Shown here: positions 1-5,599 of the stretch, one piece after another
Numbering within the stretch: the first letter of the stretch is position 1
Layout: each line of letters begins with the position of its first letter
Source: Candidatus Hydrogenedentota bacterium
GTDB taxonomy: Bacteria > Hydrogenedentota > Hydrogenedentia > Hydrogenedentales > SLHB01
Direction of reading: 5' to 3'
Assembly: GCA_007136375.1 (NCBI GenBank)
Contig: SLHB01000138.1
Coordinates: 1 to 9,947 of the forward strand
DNA length: 9,947 nucleotides
Notes under the pieces: model-generated
What the model saw: only the letters and a program-made list of their open reading frames with translations
Databases searched by the model: none
Told to the model about the DNA's origin: nothing
Made by a program: the position numbers and the translations under genes

Positions 1-27
1 CTGCTGCGCGAGTTGAGTAAGTCCTAA
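1..27 (+). CDS. possible C-terminal end of an upstream gene (partial)
   Basis: Reading from base 1 gives eight codons (LLRELSKS) and a TAA at 25-27. The other two forward frames stop at 14-16 and 18-20, so any + strand gene entering the window must end within the first 27 bases; this frame runs furthest. Genes next to rsfS are often nadD or a cell-envelope regulator, but nothing in eight residues identifies this one. It could equally be non-coding. Confidence 0.25.
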   Translation: MLRELSKS

Positions 28-40
28 AGCGCGGGCCCAC

Positions 41-70
41 GCCTCCTCCGGCGTTCGCCGACCGGGAGGC
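41..70 (+). terminator. nested hairpin after the upstream gene, no T-tract
   Basis: GCCTCC (41-46) can pair with GGAGGC (65-70), enclosing a second stem CGGC/GCCG (49-52 with 57-60) around a GTTC loop. It lies 13 bases after the TAA at 25-27, a usual place for a terminator. No T-run follows, so it is not a standard intrinsic terminator and may only be mRNA structure ahead of rsfS. Confidence 0.25.
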
Positions 71-159
71 TGGGCGCGCCTCTAGCCGGGATTTTCCCAC
101 ACTAGGGAAAGCGGCGGCGGAGGCGCCGCGCTAGCGGGCCCACACAGGAGCGATAGACT

Positions 160-606
160 TTGGCACGATTCGACAATGCGGTCGCGCGTCCCGCGGCGAA
201 GAAAATGGACACGAACGGCGACGCCTTTCTCGCCGACACATTGCGCATGGCGGGCTTGGCCGCCGAACACAAGGCTTTTGACATCCGCGCGTACGATGTC
301 AGAGGCCTAACGCTTATAGCGGACAGTTTTGTCGTTTGCTCCACTTCCAGCGAACCCCAGCTCAAAGCCGTGCACAACGCCGTGATGGAAGGCATGAAGG
401 AAGAAGGCGTGCGGCCCCTGTACACCGAGGGGTCCCTGCAAGGCGGGTGGAAGGTGCTGGATTACGGGACCGTCATCCTCCACATATTCCGGGAAGAACC
501 CCGCGCTTTCTATGATATCGACTCGTTGTGGAGCGACGCGCCCCGCATTCCGTTGGAAGACGATGGCGGATCCCCGGCTGGCGAGTCCGCCGGTGGAGCG
601 CCTTAA
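160..606 (+). CDS. rsfS: ribosomal silencing factor RsfS (Iojap/DUF143)
   Basis: RsfS binds protein L14 on the free 50S subunit and blocks joining to 30S, lowering translation when nutrients are scarce. The 148-residue product carries the family signature: KAFDIRAYDVRG (about 38-49), DSFVVCSTSSEPQ (55-67), and a C-terminal block with GGWKVLDYGTVILHIF (95-110), the ArgAlaPheTyr turn and DSLW near 119-124. The last 20 or so residues (PLEDDGG onward) are an acidic, Gly/Ser-rich tail beyond the usual domain. I chose the TTG at 160 because AGGAG lies at 146-150, nine bases upstream. An in-frame ATG at 205 would still keep the whole domain but has only a weak ribosome site. The gene is alone on its strand before the kinase, with 166 bases between them. 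Family assignment is secure; the start is less so. Confidence 0.93.
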   Translation: MARFDNAVARPAAKKMDTNGDAFLADTLRMAGLAAEHKAFDIRAYDVRGLTLIADSFVVCSTSSEPQLKAVHNAVMEGMKEEGVRPLYTEGSLQGGWKVLDYGTVILHIFREEPRAFYDIDSLWSDAPRIPLEDDGGSPAGESAGGAP

Positions 607-772
607 GCCTCCTAGGGCTTAGGCCGAAAAGGGAGCTTGGCGTGAAATTCGCGGCCTGAACGGCGTCGTCCTCGGGCCGCTTGGGGGCGCCGGGGAGAAG
701 TCCGTTCCGGCTAGCGTCCGATGAACCGGTCAACTCCGTCCGAACTAGGAATAACACTAACGGAGCAATTGC

Positions 773-1612
773 ATGTCACGTGAACTCTACAACCCGGATC
801 GCTCGAAGCTTTACCGCTTCAAGATCGACAAGCTTCTCGGCAAGGGGGGATCCGGCGCGGTGTACCGGGCCATCGACACGAAGAATGGCGACGTCGTCGC
901 GCTAAAGCTATTCCACTCCACCTACTTCCGGAATCGCGCCCACGTGAAGGAATTTGAGCGAAGCGTATCCAAGATCCGTAAGGCCAAACACGAAAACGTC
1001 ACGGAGATCTACGAGTTCCTCTATGGCGACGAGGGCGAGTGCCTTTCCCAGGAGTACGTCGACGGGCCGGATCTGCGCTGGTATATTGTCAACCGGCCGT
1101 GGGATCTGCAAGAGCGCTTGGTCATCTGCGCCCAGATTTGCAACGGCCTTCAATTCATTCACGAGAATGGCTACACCCACCACGACATAAAGCCCAGCAA
1201 TATCCTATTCACGCGGAAGGGCAAGGTGAAGGTGTCCGACTTTTCCGTGGCGAAGGGACGCCTCCTTGGCTTCTTTGAGTCCAGCCTTCAAGAGCTTATT
1301 ACCCCCATGTTCGTCGCGCCGGAGATCATCCGGAAAGAGAAGGCGACAAAACAGAGCGACCTCTACGCCCTCGGCGTCACCTTCTATGTCATGTTTACCG
1401 GTCACTATCCCTTCGCGGCTGACCACATACAGCAGCTCTATAACGCGCACTTGAAGCAACGGCCGCAGCATCCCACCGTCACGAACCGCAAGTGTCCCCA
1501 GGCCCTGGGCGACATCATCATGAAACTTCTGGAGAAGGAGCCCGCGAAGCGTTTCAGCGATTGCGACGAGGTCCGGATTGCGCTCTCGGGCGTGGGCCTA
1601 AGCCGCATCTAG
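773..1612 (+). CDS. stand-alone Ser/Thr protein kinase (Hanks type)
   Basis: This 279-residue protein is almost entirely one eukaryotic-like kinase domain. Visible parts are the glycine loop GKGGSGAV (23-30), ATP-anchoring lysine K45 in VALKLF, a likely alpha-C glutamate E62, the catalytic loop HHDIKPSN (136-143; D138, K140, N143), the metal-binding motif DFS (156-158), and TPMFVAPE (177-184). It should phosphorylate Ser/Thr in the cytoplasm; the substrate is unknown. There is no membrane segment, PASTA repeat or other sensor domain, so it is smaller than most bacterial kinases. Two signature positions are altered: HRD reads HHD and DFG reads DFS. The loss of HRD Arg suggests that activity does not depend on activation-loop phosphorylation. 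ATG 773 has CGGAG seven bases upstream. It is convergent with rplM-rpsI, and no clear promoter is visible before it. Confidence 0.93.
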   Translation: MSRELYNPDRSKLYRFKIDKLLGKGGSGAVYRAIDTKNGDVVALKLFHSTYFRNRAHVKEFERSVSKIRKAKHENVTEIYEFLYGDEGECLSQEYVDGPDLRWYIVNRPWDLQERLVICAQICNGLQFIHENGYTHHDIKPSNILFTRKGKVKVSDFSVAKGRLLGFFESSLQELITPMFVAPEIIRKEKATKQSDLYALGVTFYVMFTGHYPFAADHIQQLYNAHLKQRPQHPTVTNRKCPQALGDIIMKLLEKEPAKRFSDCDEVRIALSGVGLSRI

Positions 1613-1743
1613 CAACGCGGTCCGTAGGACACCCCAACTGACGTTGGCCAGGCTGCCGTGGCGGATCCTCCGCGCCGGCCCCTTTGTTCCAACACGTCCT
1701 CCAGTCTAGCGGGCCGGTCCCTCGTTCCCGCCTCCGCGCCGTT

Positions 1744-1764
1744 GTTCCCGCGACAGCGGGAGCC
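1744..1764. repeat. REP-like palindrome (TCCCGC/GCGGGA)
   Basis: TCCCGC (1746-1751) and GCGGGA (1756-1761) form a perfect six-base stem around GACA. With its flanks it resembles the dispersed REP family whose core reads TTCCCGCGAAAGCGGGAA in many bacteria. The minus-strand translation gives the familiar GSRCRGNN-like peptide that such repeats produce. It lies between the convergent kinase and rpsI genes, a typical REP location. Only one copy is visible here, so calling it a dispersed family is inference. Confidence 0.45.
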
Positions 1765-1791
1765 CATTCTCGCGGCGGCGCGCCGTCTTGG

Positions 1792-1845
1792 CAAAGGAAA
1801 AGAGCGCGCCCGTCGTCCCCCAAGCGGGGAAGAAGAGCGCGCTCT
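1792..1845 (-). terminator. terminator of the rplM-rpsI operon
   Basis: On the minus strand, AGAGCGCGC (1845-1837) pairs with GCGCGCTCT (1809-1801), nine perfect base pairs. An inner hairpin TCCCC/GGGGA (1830-1826 with 1820-1816) fills the loop. The stem runs straight into TTTTCCTTT (1800-1792). It lies about 50 bases past the rpsI stop. The loop is longer than usual but structured, and the T-rich tail gives the minus-strand direction. Confidence 0.55.
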
Positions 1846-1864
1846 CGCATGTAGGATATGTGTG

Positions 1865-1886
1865 GAGGCGGAGCCTGGTCCGCCTC
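1865..1886 (-). other. strong hairpin just after rpsI, no T-tract
   Basis: GAGGCGGA (1865-1872) and TCCGCCTC (1879-1886) are perfect inverted repeats around a six-base loop, starting 11 bases past the rpsI stop codon. No T-run follows on either strand. It may protect the 3' end of the mRNA or slow polymerase ahead of the terminator at 1845-1792. Confidence 0.5.
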
Positions 1887-1897
1887 TCGTGGGCTTT

Positions 1898-2293
1898 CTA
1901 GCGCTTGGAGAACTGGAAGCGTTTCCGCGCGCCCGGCTGGCCGTACTTTTTCCGCTCCACTTCCCGGGCGTCCCGGGTGAGCAGGCCGGCGCGGCGCAGG
2001 GTGGGCCGGTACTTCTCGTCAATCGCCACGAGGGCCCTGGCGATGCCCAAGCGCAGGGCGCCCGCTTGACCGGAGATTCCGCCGCCGTCGCAGCGCGCCC
2101 GGATGTCGTATTTCCCGGCGGTCTCGGTCGCGTCGAAGGGCTGCTTTGTGATCATCACCAGCACTTGCCGCGCCATGTAGTCATCAACGGGCCGGCCATT
2201 CACGATGATCTGTCCAGTGCCGGGCTTCATGCGCACCCGCGCCCGGGCGCTCTTGCGCCGGCCAATCGTAACAGTTTCAGTCGCCACGTTCAT
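1898..2293 (-). CDS. rpsI: 30S ribosomal protein S9
   Basis: S9 sits in the head of the small subunit, and its C-terminal tail reaches the P-site tRNA. The 131-residue product is full length. It has the family start GRRKSARARV (11-20), then GTGQIIVNGRPVDDY, the glycine-rich GGGISGQAGALRLGIARAL, LRRAGLLTRD, and the typical basic end KKYGQPGARKRFQFSKR. It follows rplM by 23 bases, the conserved bacterial L13-S9 order, and should be transcribed with it from the promoter at 2884-2856. The ATG at 2293 is preceded by AAGGAG (2302-2297) only three bases away, which is tight. The in-frame GTG at 2287 would have a nine-base spacing and lose only two residues, so the exact start is uncertain. Confidence 0.97.
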   Translation of the reverse strand: MNVATETVTIGRRKSARARVRMKPGTGQIIVNGRPVDDYMARQVLVMITKQPFDATETAGKYDIRARCDGGGISGQAGALRLGIARALVAIDEKYRPTLRRAGLLTRDAREVERKKYGQPGARKRFQFSKR

Positions 2294-2316
2294 TCTCTCC
2301 TTACCAGGCCAAACAG

Positions 2317-2754
2317 TCAGCGTTCGGGCACGGGGTGGGGTTCGGGCTGCTGGGCTTGATGGGGATGCTCGGCGCCGGCGTAGACCCGCACGTGCCGCAG
2401 CAGGGAGCGGCCCAGGCGGTTGTGCGGCACCATTCCCTTGACGGCCAGGTACATGGCCCGGGTGGGATGCTTCGCCATCATCTGATTGTAGGTCATTTCC
2501 TTCAACCCGCCGGGATAGCCGGAGTGGCGGTAATATATCTTGTCCGTGCCCTTGCGGCCGGTCACGCGCGCTTTCGCCGCGTTCACGATGATCACATGGT
2601 CACCGCAATCCAAGTAAGGCGTGTACTGGGGCTTATGCTTGCCCCGGAGCACGTGGGCGGCTTCCGCGGCCACGCGGCCGAGCACCTTCCCCTCGGCGTC
2701 AATCACGCGCCACTTCTTCTCGATTTCTCCCTGTTTTGGGACGTACGTCTTCAC
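2317..2754 (-). CDS. rplM: 50S ribosomal protein L13
   Basis: L13 is an early-assembly protein of the large subunit. With a GTG start at 2754 the product is 145 residues beginning MKTYVPKQ, matching the usual length of about 142. Family motifs are KKWRVIDAEGKVLGRVA, the block ending CGDHVIIVNAAKARVTGRK, KIYYRHSGYPGG, and VKGMVPHNRLGRSLLRHVRVYAGAEHPHQAQQP near the end. The frame stays open 20 codons further upstream to 2814, but GTG 2754 has AGGAG at 2768-2764 with a nine-base spacer and gives the family N-terminus. The extra upstream stretch (MMSGCAATTPRRFF) is not L13-like and overlaps the leader hairpin. It is the first gene of the rplM-rpsI pair; its leader may control its expression (see the hairpin at 2813-2839). 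Confidence 0.97.
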   Translation of the reverse strand: MKTYVPKQGEIEKKWRVIDAEGKVLGRVAAEAAHVLRGKHKPQYTPYLDCGDHVIIVNAAKARVTGRKGTDKIYYRHSGYPGGLKEMTYNQMMAKHPTRAMYLAVKGMVPHNRLGRSLLRHVRVYAGAEHPHQAQQPEPHPVPER

Positions 2755-2812
2755 TCTAAGAAACTCCTGCTTGAAAAAACGACGTGGGGTGGTAGCCGCG
2801 CACCCGGACATC

Positions 2813-2839
2813 AAAAAAACGCCGCGCGGGCGTTGCGCC
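2813..2839 (-). promoter_or_regulatory. terminator-like hairpin in the rplM leader (possible attenuator)
   Basis: On the minus strand AACGCC (2834-2829) pairs with GGCGTT (2823-2818) around CGCGC, and the T-run continues through 2813. That is the form of an intrinsic terminator. It lies after the predicted rplM start of transcription (about 2849) and 59 bases before the GTG, so it would stop rplM-rpsI transcripts early. An overlapping stem GGCG/CGCC (2839-2836 with 2832-2829) uses the same 5' arm, so the two folds exclude each other. No minus-strand gene lies upstream that would need a terminator here. Control by L13 or by another signal is inference; E. coli and Bacillus rplM leaders are regulated by other structures. 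Confidence 0.5.
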
Positions 2840-2855
2840 TTGCTGAGGACGCGTG

Positions 2856-2884
2856 ATGATAGCAGACGTTCCCGCCGCTGTCAA
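2856..2884 (-). promoter_or_regulatory. sigma70-type promoter of rplM-rpsI
   Basis: On the minus strand a perfect -35 TTGACA (2884-2879) is followed, after exactly 17 bases, by -10 TATCAT (2861-2856). Transcription should begin near 2849, giving a leader of about 95 bases before the rplM GTG at 2754. This is the strongest promoter-like match on the minus strand of the window and suits a ribosomal protein operon. Confidence 0.75.
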
Positions 2885-2957
2885 ACGCCAGCGCGGCCCT
2901 CAATCGCCGGGTTAGGATGCCTCCTTGATTCCTTTGCATTCTCCGCCTCTTCAGATC

Positions 2958-3090
2958 ATCCCCATTCAAGGGGGATTTGACTGTTGTCAATGGCTAGGCA
3001 AGCCTTGTGATTGCTCATCAGCTTGGTAAACGTGACGCGCCGCCAATCGATCGCGAAAGTCCTCCTTTGAAAGGGGGGATTTAGGGGGAT
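2958..3090. repeat. pair of CCCC/GGGG palindromic repeats
   Basis: The left unit (2958-2980) reads ATCCCC, a seven-base loop, then GGGGATTTGA. The right unit (about 3061-3090) reads CCTCCTTTGAAAGGGGGGAT followed by TTAGGGGGAT. The two share the direct core AAGGGGGATTT with one G inserted in the right copy, and each is an imperfect palindrome. They bracket about 85 bases with no gene. Units of this kind (CCCCCTTT/AAAGGGGG next to TTAGGGGGAT) are common dispersed intergenic repeats in several bacterial groups. This could be a small non-autonomous element, but no target-site duplication is evident. Confidence 0.45.
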
Positions 3091-3192
3091 GTAGCCGAGC
3101 ATCCTTAGCTTAACCCGGCCATTGGGGGCAGCCAAGCGGCCGCCTTCCGCGCGGGGCAGGGGCGAGGGCGCCTGTCGCCCGGGGCAGGCCAT

Positions 3193-3221
3193 TTGAAACG
3201 GCCGGGGGCCGTGGCTATAAT
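3193..3221 (+). promoter_or_regulatory. sigma70-type promoter of the symporter operon
   Basis: TTGAAA (3193-3198) and a perfect TATAAT (3216-3221) are separated by 17 bases. Transcription should begin near 3228, leaving a leader of about 39 bases before the ATG at 3267. GGGGAT at 3253-3258 is the likely ribosome site. Confidence 0.75.
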
Positions 3222-3266
3222 CCCGCCGCTTACTTCTGGGGCAAAACCTAATGGGGATCCTACCAT

Positions 3267-4856
3267 ATGTCTGGCGTGGGCAACACACTTCGTGACCGCT
3301 GGGTCACCCGCTTCGGACTCATCATGGCCATGTCCGGAAACGCGGTGGGCCTGGGCAATTTCATCCGCTTCCCGGGCCAAGCGGCCGAGCACGGCGGCGG
3401 CGCCTTCATGGTGCCCTATTTCATCGCCTTGCTGCTCATGGGCATCCCGCTCATGTGGGTTGAGTGGACGATCGGCCGTTACGGCGGCGCGTGGGGCCAC
3501 GGCAGCACTCCGGGAATGTTTCACCGCTTGTGGAACCACCCCCTGTCCAAGTACATAGGCATTTTCGGCGTGATGCTGCCGGCCATCATCGGGATCTACT
3601 ATGTCTACATCGAGTCCTGGTCCCTGGGATACGCATGGCAAAGCCTCACGGGGTCGTACTGGGGCCTCGACACCCAAGAAGAAATGGGCGAAGTGTTTAG
3701 CAACTACCTTGGCGTGGGGGGTTCGGCCTTCGCTTTCGGGACCCAGGCCTATCTCTTCTTCATCATAACGCTCCTCGCCAACTTCTTCGTCTTCTACCGG
3801 GGCATCTCCAAGGGCATCGAAGTCCTCGCCAAATACGGCATGCCCCTGTTGCTTATCCTTGGCGTTATCCTGGCCGCGCGCGTGCTCACGCTGCCCACGG
3901 AGAACGGACGCGCCGTCGGCGACGGCCTCGCGCAGATATGGGTGGTGGACTGGGACGCGCTGCGAACCCCGGGCATTTGGATAGCGGCTTCGGGCCAAGT
4001 CTTCTTCACTCTCAGCCTCGGTTTTGGCATGATCCACGCCTATGCGAGCTACCTGGGCAAGAACGATGACATCATGCTCAATGGCTTCGCGACGGTCAGC
4101 ACCAACTCCTTCGTCGAAGTCATCCTCGGCAGCACCATTGTCGTGCCCGCCGCGCTCATCTTCTTTGGCGCCGCCGGCATCGAGGTCATCACGGAGGAAG
4201 GCATCTTCGCCATAAGCTTCCAGACCTTGCCTGTGATCTTCCAGCAGTTGCCCTTTGGCCAATTGTTCGCGACGCTCTGGTTCCTCCTGTTATTCCTGGC
4301 CGGGCTCATGTCCAGCGTGGCCATGTTCTTGCCCCTGTTATCGTTCCTCCAGGACGAGCTGCGGATGGAACGAAACAAGGCCTTGGCCTGCATCTTCGCC
4401 GGCGTGTTTATCCTCATGCAGCCGGTCATCCTCTTCAGCCACCGCGGGATCATGGATGAGCTGGACTTCTGGGCGGGCACCTTCCTCATTGTGGTCTTCG
4501 CCTCGGCCGAGCTGGTCATCTTCGCCTGGATCTTCGGTATGGACAAGGGTTGGGAGACCATGCACCGCGGCGCGGATTTGCAAGCGCCCCGGTTTTTCTA
4601 CTACATCATGAAATACATCACGCCCGTGTACGCGTTGGGGCTCTTGGCTTGGTACGTCCTGGACCTCGACGGCGGGTTGTTCCCGACGTTGATGATGGAT
4701 GGGGTGGCGCCGGAAGATAGACCCATCCTATGGCTTGCCCGCCTCATCATTTTGGGCTTGGGCGCGTTCTTGGTCTGGGGCGTCTGGCACGCGTGGCGCA
4801 CCCATCCGAGATACTTCGACAACGGCGACGAAAACGGGGAGACGGAAACGTCGTGA
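3267..4856 (+). CDS. LeuT-like sodium:amino acid symporter (NSS family)
   Basis: The 529-residue product resembles Aquifex LeuT along its whole length and has about 12 membrane spans. It should import a small amino acid driven by sodium. TM1 holds the unwound Na/substrate segment SGNAVGLGNFIRFP (23-36), including N31 (LeuT N27) and gate R34 (R30). Y112 matches LeuT Y108; F247, T248, S250 and F253 in TM6 match F253, T254, S256 and F259; N280 matches N286. E284 sits where LeuT has E290, which predicts chloride-independent transport. In TM8, AGLMSS (345-350) places M348 where LeuT has T354, a Na2 ligand. DELDFWAGT matches the extracellular gate region. The end is hydrophilic (DNGDENGETETS). It heads an operon; its TGA overlaps the next gene by four bases. 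The family call is secure; the residue correspondences come from remembered LeuT sequence and the substrate is unknown. Confidence 0.95.
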   Translation: MSGVGNTLRDRWVTRFGLIMAMSGNAVGLGNFIRFPGQAAEHGGGAFMVPYFIALLLMGIPLMWVEWTIGRYGGAWGHGSTPGMFHRLWNHPLSKYIGIFGVMLPAIIGIYYVYIESWSLGYAWQSLTGSYWGLDTQEEMGEVFSNYLGVGGSAFAFGTQAYLFFIITLLANFFVFYRGISKGIEVLAKYGMPLLLILGVILAARVLTLPTENGRAVGDGLAQIWVVDWDALRTPGIWIAASGQVFFTLSLGFGMIHAYASYLGKNDDIMLNGFATVSTNSFVEVILGSTIVVPAALIFFGAAGIEVITEEGIFAISFQTLPVIFQQLPFGQLFATLWFLLLFLAGLMSSVAMFLPLLSFLQDELRMERNKALACIFAGVFILMQPVILFSHRGIMDELDFWAGTFLIVVFASAELVIFAWIFGMDKGWETMHRGADLQAPRFFYYIMKYITPVYALGLLAWYVLDLDGGLFPTLMMDGVAPEDRPILWLARLIILGLGAFLVWGVWHAWRTHPRYFDNGDENGETETS

Positions 4857-5023
4857 ATACATGGCTCCCGGCGCTCCAAGGCGCCATAGGCAACGCGGAA
4901 GACGCCATGGCCGGCATGCCCCAGATGACGGCGGGCGCGTGGATCTACATGGCCGTCGTGTGGGCCGTCATCATCGGCGTCAACGTCTTCTGTTTCGCGC
5001 GGGTGTTCTCGCGGCGGAACTGA
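4853..5023 (+). CDS. small single-span membrane protein, probable transporter partner
   Basis: GTG 4853 overlaps the symporter stop as GTGA, giving 56 residues: an N-terminal part with an amphipathic look (NTWLPALQGAIGNAEDAM), a short Met-rich stretch, one strong membrane span (about AGAWIYMAVVWAVIIGVNVF) and a basic end, RVFSRRN. GGGGAG (4836-4841) or ACGGA (4842-4846) can serve as ribosome site. The overlap implies translational coupling and roughly matched amounts with the symporter. Corynebacterium MetP, also an NSS carrier, needs a small one-span subunit, MetS, encoded directly downstream. Position, size and topology match that arrangement, but similarity in sequence is limited to span plus basic tail, so function is inferred from context. 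The frame is open further upstream inside the symporter gene; the GTG is preferred for its position. Confidence 0.75.
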   Translation: MNTWLPALQGAIGNAEDAMAGMPQMTAGAWIYMAVVWAVIIGVNVFCFARVFSRRN

Positions 5024-5051
5024 CTGGACCATGGGCCGAAGGGAGGCCGTC

Positions 5052-5375
5052 ATGTGGCCTTGGCTGCTCCTTGCCGCGGCGGGACTGTGCGAGATGGTGT
5101 GGATTACCGCGGCGCGCTTCAGCGATGGGTTCACCCGGATTTTGCCGGGCTTGGTTACCGTCCTCGCCATGGGGGCGAGCCTGTTTCTCCTCGCGCAGGC
5201 CGTTCGGCACATCCCCGTGGGCACGGCCTATGCGGTCTGGACCGGGATTGGCGCGGTATGCACGGCTTTCGTGGGCATCCTGCTGTTCGGTGAATCCCGC
5301 GAGCCCATGCGCTTGGCGTGCATCGCCTTGATCATTCTGGGCATCGCCGGCTTGCGGTACACGGCCCCGTCCTAG
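5052..5375 (+). CDS. gdx: SMR exporter of the Gdx/SugE (guanidinium) type
   Basis: This 107-residue, four-span protein closely resembles E. coli SugE (105 residues), now known as a guanidinium/H+ antiporter; it should act as a dual-topology dimer in the inner membrane. The central glutamate E14 lies in AGLCEMVW. W17, S43, Y60 and W63 match the Gdx-Clo binding-site residues E13, W16, S42, Y59 and W62 with an offset of one, and PVGTAYAVWTGIGAV (55-69) is the subtype hallmark. This argues for Gdx rather than drug-exporting EmrE. ATG 5052 has GGGAGG (5041-5046) five bases upstream and gives the family N-terminus MWPWLLL; the in-frame ATG at 5031 only adds MGRREAV. It follows the small membrane protein by 28 bases in the same operon. 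No guanidine riboswitch can fit directly ahead of it. Confidence 0.92.
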   Translation: MWPWLLLAAAGLCEMVWITAARFSDGFTRILPGLVTVLAMGASLFLLAQAVRHIPVGTAYAVWTGIGAVCTAFVGILLFGESREPMRLACIALIILGIAGLRYTAPS

Positions 5376-5414
5376 GCCGGGCGCGGCCCCGATCTTGAGG
5401 CAAGTGATGCTGAT

Positions 5415-5432
5415 TCGGCGCCTTTGCGCCGA
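5415..5432. other. perfect seven-base-pair hairpin after the exporter gene
   Basis: TCGGCGC (5415-5421) and GCGCCGA (5426-5432) pair perfectly around CTTT, 40 bases past the exporter stop. No T-run follows, so termination more likely occurs at the next hairpin; this one could add 3'-end stability. Confidence 0.45.
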
Positions 5433-5457
5433 TAAACTTGGCTATTCTGGTTGGGAT

Positions 5458-5491
5458 TCCAGGGTTTCCCGTTGAAATCCCTGGAGTTTTT
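5458..5491 (+). terminator. intrinsic terminator of the symporter-exporter operon
   Basis: TCCAGGG (5458-5464) pairs with CCCTGGA (5479-5485). The stem is extended inward by TTTC/GAAA with one bulged T (5478) and a CCGTT loop. TTTTT at 5487-5491 follows after one base. It lies about 85 bases past the exporter stop and before gltA. Confidence 0.75.
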
Positions 5492-5500
5492 CTCTACAGT
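5472..5500 (+). promoter_or_regulatory. candidate gltA promoter overlapping the terminator
   Basis: TTGAAA (5472-5477) and TACAGT (5495-5500) are 17 bases apart and would start transcription near 5507, about 93 bases before gltA. The -35 lies in the 3' half of the terminator stem, so operon end and gltA start share the same bases. The -10 is only moderately good. Confidence 0.4.
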
Positions 5501-5599
5501 TATCCCGTCCGTGTGGGGCAAGCGCGCCAGCCCGGGCTAGGCGTCCGCCGCCCGCCGGGAGAACGCGAACAGCGGCAACCCAGCAATTTGGAGATGAGA

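Noticed and set aside
31..143. A ten-base direct repeat GCGGGCCCAC at 31-40 and 134-143 flanking the rsfS leader.
   Set aside because: It is short and very GC-rich, so chance is likely; there is no recognisable element between the copies.
160..180. A TGGCAC that looks like a sigma54 -24 element at the rsfS start.
   Set aside because: The matching -12 GC is not at the required distance and the site overlaps the first codons.
1658..2359. A 233-codon + strand frame across rpsI.
   Set aside because: It lies antisense to rpsI and the 3' end of rplM, and its product is low-complexity with no family features; S9 and L13 are unmistakable on the other strand.
3105..4262. A 385-codon minus-strand frame inside the symporter gene.
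   Set aside because: It is a GC-rich antisense shadow with His/Asp/Glu-rich composition, while the + strand encodes a clear LeuT-like protein.
5003..5060. A guanidine riboswitch ahead of the Gdx-type exporter gene.
   Set aside because: Only 28 bases separate it from the previous gene, too few for any known guanidine riboswitch aptamer of class I, and no class II hairpin pair with ACGR loops is seen.
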